Source: an uncultured Sphingomonas sp.
GTDB lineage: Bacteria > Pseudomonadota > Alphaproteobacteria > Sphingomonadales > Sphingomonadaceae
Length of the DNA: 34,702 nt
Assembly (NCBI GenBank): GCA_902806275.1
Contig: CADCVY010000002.1
Coordinates: forward strand, 1-34,702
Direction: 5' to 3'
Below, one piece after another: positions 32,240-34,702 of the stretch. Both the position numbers and the translations under genes were made by a program. How positions within the stretch are numbered: the stretch's first letter is position 1; each line of letters begins with the position of its first letter. The notes under the pieces were generated by a model. That model did not search any database. It worked only from the letters and a program-made list of their open reading frames with translations, and was not told the origin of the DNA.

Positions 32240-33565
32240 TTGCGTAAGCTGGACAAGGTTGCGGTCGGCACGCTTGCCCTGCTGTCGGGTATCGCTTTGT
32301 TCGGCATGCGCCCCCAGGCGGAGCCGCAGCCGGCCGCCCCGACGGCCAAGGCGAACCTCAAACTCGCCTCGGTTTCGACCGAAGCCCGCCGCGACGTCGA
32401 CTATGCCGCGCTCGACGGGCGCCTGCAGCGGCTGATGACCAAGCCGGCCATGGTCGGGCTTGCGGTCGGAGTGGTCGAGAACGGCCGCATCACCTTCCTG
32501 CGCGGCTATGGCGAGACGTTGGCTGGGTCGGGGGAGCAGGTGTCCCCGGACACCGTGTTCCGCTGGGCGTCGGTGTCGAAGGGCGTTGCCGGCACCATGG
32601 TCGGCAAGCTGGCGGAGCAGGGCAAGGTCAAGCTGAACGCGCCGGTGGTGAACTACGCGCCGGGGCTGAAGCTGCCGAACAGCAACGAGTATACGGCGAC
32701 CGTCGGCGACCTGCTGTCGCACCGGCTCGGGCTGTATCGCAATGCCTACGACAACAAGCTGGAGGAGGGGCACGACCCCGCGATCCTGCGCCTGTCGCTT
32801 GCGCAGTTGAACGCCACCTGCGCGCCGGGCACCTGCTGGTCTTACCAGAACGTCGCATTCGACGCGTCGAGCGACATGGTTTCGCGGATCACCGGCGAGA
32901 CTTACGAGGAGTCCGTCAAGCAGCAGCTGTTCAACCCGCTGGGCATGAGCAGCGGCAGCGTGTCGCTGGCCGGGCTGGAAGCGAGCCGGAGCTGGGCGCG
33001 GCCCCATGGGACCGGCAAGCGGCCGCTGCCGATCGTCGATACCTACTACAAGGTGCCCGCGGCGGGCGGCGTCAACAGCAACATCAAGGACCTGTCGCTG
33101 TGGATGCTGGCGCAGATGGGCCAGATGCCCGACGTCCTGTCACCCAAGCTGCTGAGCACCATCCACGCGCCATATGTGCTGACGCCGCGCGAGCGGGCGC
33201 GGATGCGCCGCTACCTCGAGCGGCTCAGCACGGCCTGGTACGGCTACGGCTGGCGCTCTTACGATTATGCCGGCCACCGGATCGTCGGCCATCATGGCGG
33301 CATCAACGGTTATCGCGCGCTGATCCTGTTCGACCCCGCCAAGAAGAGCGGCGTCGTCGCCTTGTGGAACAGCAACACCAACCAGCCGAGCGGGCTGGAG
33401 TTCGAGGTGATGGACATGGTCTACCGCCTCCCGTTCCGCGACTGGCTGCAGCTCGACAGCGCGCCCGCACCAGCGGCGCCGCCCCCCGAGCCTGAAGCTG
33501 CCGAAGGTCCTGAAACCATTGCCGCGGCCAATGAGACCGGCACGGTGGCCGCCGCGGGCCGCTAG
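32240..33565 (+). CDS. Exported serine hydrolase, beta-lactamase/class C type
   Basis: The 441-residue protein has an N-terminal signal or anchor segment (VAVGTLALLSGIALFG, about 8-22). The serine beta-lactamase fold shows SVSK at 111-114 (Ser111 nucleophile, Lys114), the YQN triad element at 202-204, and HHGG at 351-354 in place of the KTG motif. HHGG is usual for esterase or D-amino-peptidase-like class C relatives rather than true beta-lactamases. The C-terminus is a Pro/Ala/Glu-rich tail. It starts at TTG 32240 behind GGAGGAG. It is divergent from lapA and convergent with the small membrane gene, sharing CTAG. Substrate is unknown; antibiotic resistance should not be assumed. Confidence 0.9.
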   Translation: MRKLDKVAVGTLALLSGIALFGMRPQAEPQPAAPTAKANLKLASVSTEARRDVDYAALDGRLQRLMTKPAMVGLAVGVVENGRITFLRGYGETLAGSGEQVSPDTVFRWASVSKGVAGTMVGKLAEQGKVKLNAPVVNYAPGLKLPNSNEYTATVGDLLSHRLGLYRNAYDNKLEEGHDPAILRLSLAQLNATCAPGTCWSYQNVAFDASSDMVSRITGETYEESVKQQLFNPLGMSSGSVSLAGLEASRSWARPHGTGKRPLPIVDTYYKVPAAGGVNSNIKDLSLWMLAQMGQMPDVLSPKLLSTIHAPYVLTPRERARMRRYLERLSTAWYGYGWRSYDYAGHRIVGHHGGINGYRALILFDPAKKSGVVALWNSNTNQPSGLEFEVMDMVYRLPFRDWLQLDSAPAPAAPPPEPEAAEGPETIAAANETGTVAAAGR

Positions 33566-33816
33566 CTCCGGCGCGCTTCGGCCTTCGCCTTCTGCACTTC
33601 CCGCTTCTGGTCAAGGTGCGCCTGGTAGCGGAACAGCATGCCGGCGATCGCCGTCGCCATCCCGGCGATCAGCGCCGGCTCATGCCACGCCGGGTCCGCC
33701 GGCCCAGGCCAGGACATCGCGCCGAGCAGCAGCACGCCGACGATCGAACCGATGTAGCCGATGCCCTCCCAATCGACCTTCGCGTTCGTCGCCGGTGTTA
33801 CGGTGTCGTGACGCAT
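33562..33816 (-). CDS. Small membrane protein, two helices
   Basis: Starting at ATG 33816 the protein has 84 residues: a short polar N-terminus (MRHDTVTPATNAKVDWEG), two membrane segments (IGYIGSIVGVLLLGAMSW and PALIAGMATAIAGMLFRYQ) and a charged C-terminus (KREVQKAKAEARR). I recognise no family. It is divergent from the hemerythrin gene and shares the region that holds the candidate EcfG promoter. The frame is open to 33984 but that would run antisense into hemerythrin. Its stop overlaps the hydrolase stop at CTAG. Confidence 0.65.
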   Translation of the reverse strand: MRHDTVTPATNAKVDWEGIGYIGSIVGVLLLGAMSWPGPADPAWHEPALIAGMATAIAGMLFRYQAHLDQKREVQKAKAEARRS

Positions 33817-33823
33817 ATCCAGA

Positions 33824-33849
33824 GGAACATACCAGCAAGCGGATTTGTT
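33824..33849 (+). promoter_or_regulatory. Candidate EcfG (general stress sigma factor) promoter
   Basis: GGAAC at 33824-33828 and TGTT at 33846-33849 are spaced by 17 bases, close to the alphaproteobacterial EcfG consensus GGAAC-N16/17-CGTT. It lies 28 bp before the hemerythrin start, with a Shine-Dalgarno in between, so the geometry fits. The first base of the -10 box deviates (T for C). Confidence 0.5.
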
Positions 33850-33877
33850 TCGCCTCAAGAACCAGGAGAACGAAGCC

Positions 33878-34393
33878 ATGGCCACGACCAAGTCCCCCGA
33901 TGCGATCACCTTGCTCAAGGAAGACCATCGCACGGTGGAGAAGCTGTTCAAGGAGTTCGAGAGCGCCAAGGGCGATGGGCGCAAGCAGAAGATCGCGCAG
34001 GAAATCTGCCTCGAGCTGACGGTCCACGCCCAGATCGAAGAAGAGACTTTTTACCCGGCCTGCGAGGGCAAGGTCGATGAGGACGACCTCAAGGAAGCCT
34101 ATGTCGAGCATGACGGCGCCAAGGTGCTGATCGCCGAGATCGAGAGCGGCGACGGCAAGAGCGACGAATATTTCGAGGCCAAGGTCAAGGTGCTGCAGGA
34201 GCAGATCGAGCATCACGTCAAGGAAGAGGAGCAGCGGCTGCTCGGCATCTTCAGCCAGGCCAAGCGCGCCGGCCTCGACATGGACGCGCTCGGCGATGAG
34301 CTCCAGGCGCGCAAGGACGCGCTGATCGCCGAATACAAGAAAAGCGGCCTGCCCAAGCCCGAGCTGACGACGATGAGCGACGTGAAGGTCTAG
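33878..34393 (+). CDS. Hemerythrin HHE-domain protein
   Basis: The 171-residue protein, started at ATG 33878 behind AGGAG (33864-33868), is a helical hemerythrin-like protein. The iron-ligand pattern is LLKEDHRTVEKLF, LTVHAQIEEETFYPA, VEHDGAKVLIAEI and IEHHVKEEEQRLLGIF, so the His and Glu ligands of a di-iron site are all visible. Members bind oxygen or nitric oxide or sense iron and stress. A C-terminal helix (DELQARKDALIAEYKKSG) follows. The candidate EcfG promoter upstream suggests induction by general stress. Ligand and partner are unknown. Confidence 0.92.
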   Translation: MATTKSPDAITLLKEDHRTVEKLFKEFESAKGDGRKQKIAQEICLELTVHAQIEEETFYPACEGKVDEDDLKEAYVEHDGAKVLIAEIESGDGKSDEYFEAKVKVLQEQIEHHVKEEEQRLLGIFSQAKRAGLDMDALGDELQARKDALIAEYKKSGLPKPELTTMSDVKV

Positions 34394-34429
34394 GCCGCAG
34401 GCGCCGCCGATATCTGCCGGCGCGGCTTT
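34394..34429 (+). terminator. Possible terminator after the hemerythrin gene
   Basis: GCGCCG (34401-34406) and CGGCGC (34418-34423) form a perfect 6-bp stem that can be extended by GCC/GGC, followed by TTT. It starts 7 bp after the stop codon. The T-run is short, so efficiency is doubtful. The next 140 bp show nothing clear. Confidence 0.4.
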
Positions 34430-34568
34430 GTATCAGCCGCGACCGTCTGCAATGGGCGGCAAGCGACCAGTGCAGGTGTAACCGTCGAGCACAGTCGCGT
34501 GGGCTGAAAGGTTTCCGGCTCCTGCTGACCGAATTTCATTCGATCGGCATTGCGGCTAAACCTCGCCG

Positions 34569-34702
34569 ATGAGGGAAGTCGGAGAACCAAGGTCAGCCAG
34601 CCAGGCCGAGCGTTTACTTGCGGAACTTGCTGCACAGCAGCGGCGGCTGATCGATGCATATTATCGCCGCTGGATCGAGGATCTACGGGCATCTCCGCCC
34701 CC
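34569..34702 (+). CDS. Partial open frame of unknown function
   Basis: An ATG at 34569 opens a frame that reaches the window end without a stop (44 residues). The translation, MREVGEPRSASQAERLLAEL then AQQRRLIDAYYRRWIEDLR, is helical and looks like real protein. I recognise no family, and no good Shine-Dalgarno precedes it. It may be the start of a small regulatory or conserved hypothetical protein. Confidence 0.4.
   Translation, partial: MREVGEPRSASQAERLLAELAAQQRRLIDAYYRRWIEDLRASPP

Noticed and set aside
32240-33565. True antibiotic-hydrolysing beta-lactamase
   Set aside because: HHGG replaces the KTG motif and there is no resistance context; an esterase or peptidase-like role is more likely.

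Overview
The window is a GC-rich chromosomal stretch of an alphaproteobacterium, most likely a member of the Sphingomonadales (Sphingomonas-like). The evidence is a PopZ/DUF2497 protein next to a TolC-type channel, a DUF2794 protein behind cysE, the lapA-pyrF-accD-folC order, Tat-exported glycosidases, and several classes of short palindromic intergenic repeats typical of that group. No phage, plasmid, transposase or CRISPR array is visible.

Layout. (1) 1-9855 is a glycan and sugar catabolism region: the C-terminal part of a GH43-like, discoidin/FnIII-containing glycosidase; a Tat/lipoprotein glycosidase of the 'glucoamylase' family (PF10091, which contains GH144 endo-beta-1,2-glucanases) coupled to a LacI regulator; a divergent GH3 beta-glucosidase with a perfect 12-bp operator-like palindrome between them; a GPH-type sugar symporter; glucokinase; and a divergent 6-phosphofructokinase. 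Together they could hydrolyse a glucan outside the cytoplasm, import the sugars and phosphorylate them. A beta-1,2-glucan substrate is my inference. (2) 9856-18441 holds a poorly explained intergenic stretch, tRNA-Cys, a Pcm-like methyltransferase with tolC and popZ, an S9 peptidase and valS. This part is rich in palindromic repeats, and one of them lies in frame inside valS. (3) 18442-24716 holds a lipid kinase, hemB with a GNAT acetyltransferase, a TSUP exporter divergent from cysE, DUF2794, a DUF2157 membrane protein and an SRAP (YedK/HMCES) protein. (4) 24753-31082 holds a small conserved-looking protein, rluB-rsmD, a single-domain response regulator, an AmpG-like transporter, and folC and accD. 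(5) 31079-34702 holds pyrF and lapA, an exported serine beta-lactamase-like hydrolase, a small membrane protein, and a hemerythrin-domain protein behind a candidate EcfG (general stress) promoter. A short open frame runs off the end.

The most unusual signal is a 118-141 bp multi-hairpin repeat present three times (13240-13357, 25677-25817, 30086-30218). Outer and central stems keep their sequence, while the side hairpins differ in sequence but stay paired. Two copies fill the gaps accD-folC and rluB-rsmD, and their terminal GGGAGGA appears to be the Shine-Dalgarno sequence of the downstream gene. The second is the 92-bp palindrome inside valS, which adds about 31 residues to the enzyme.
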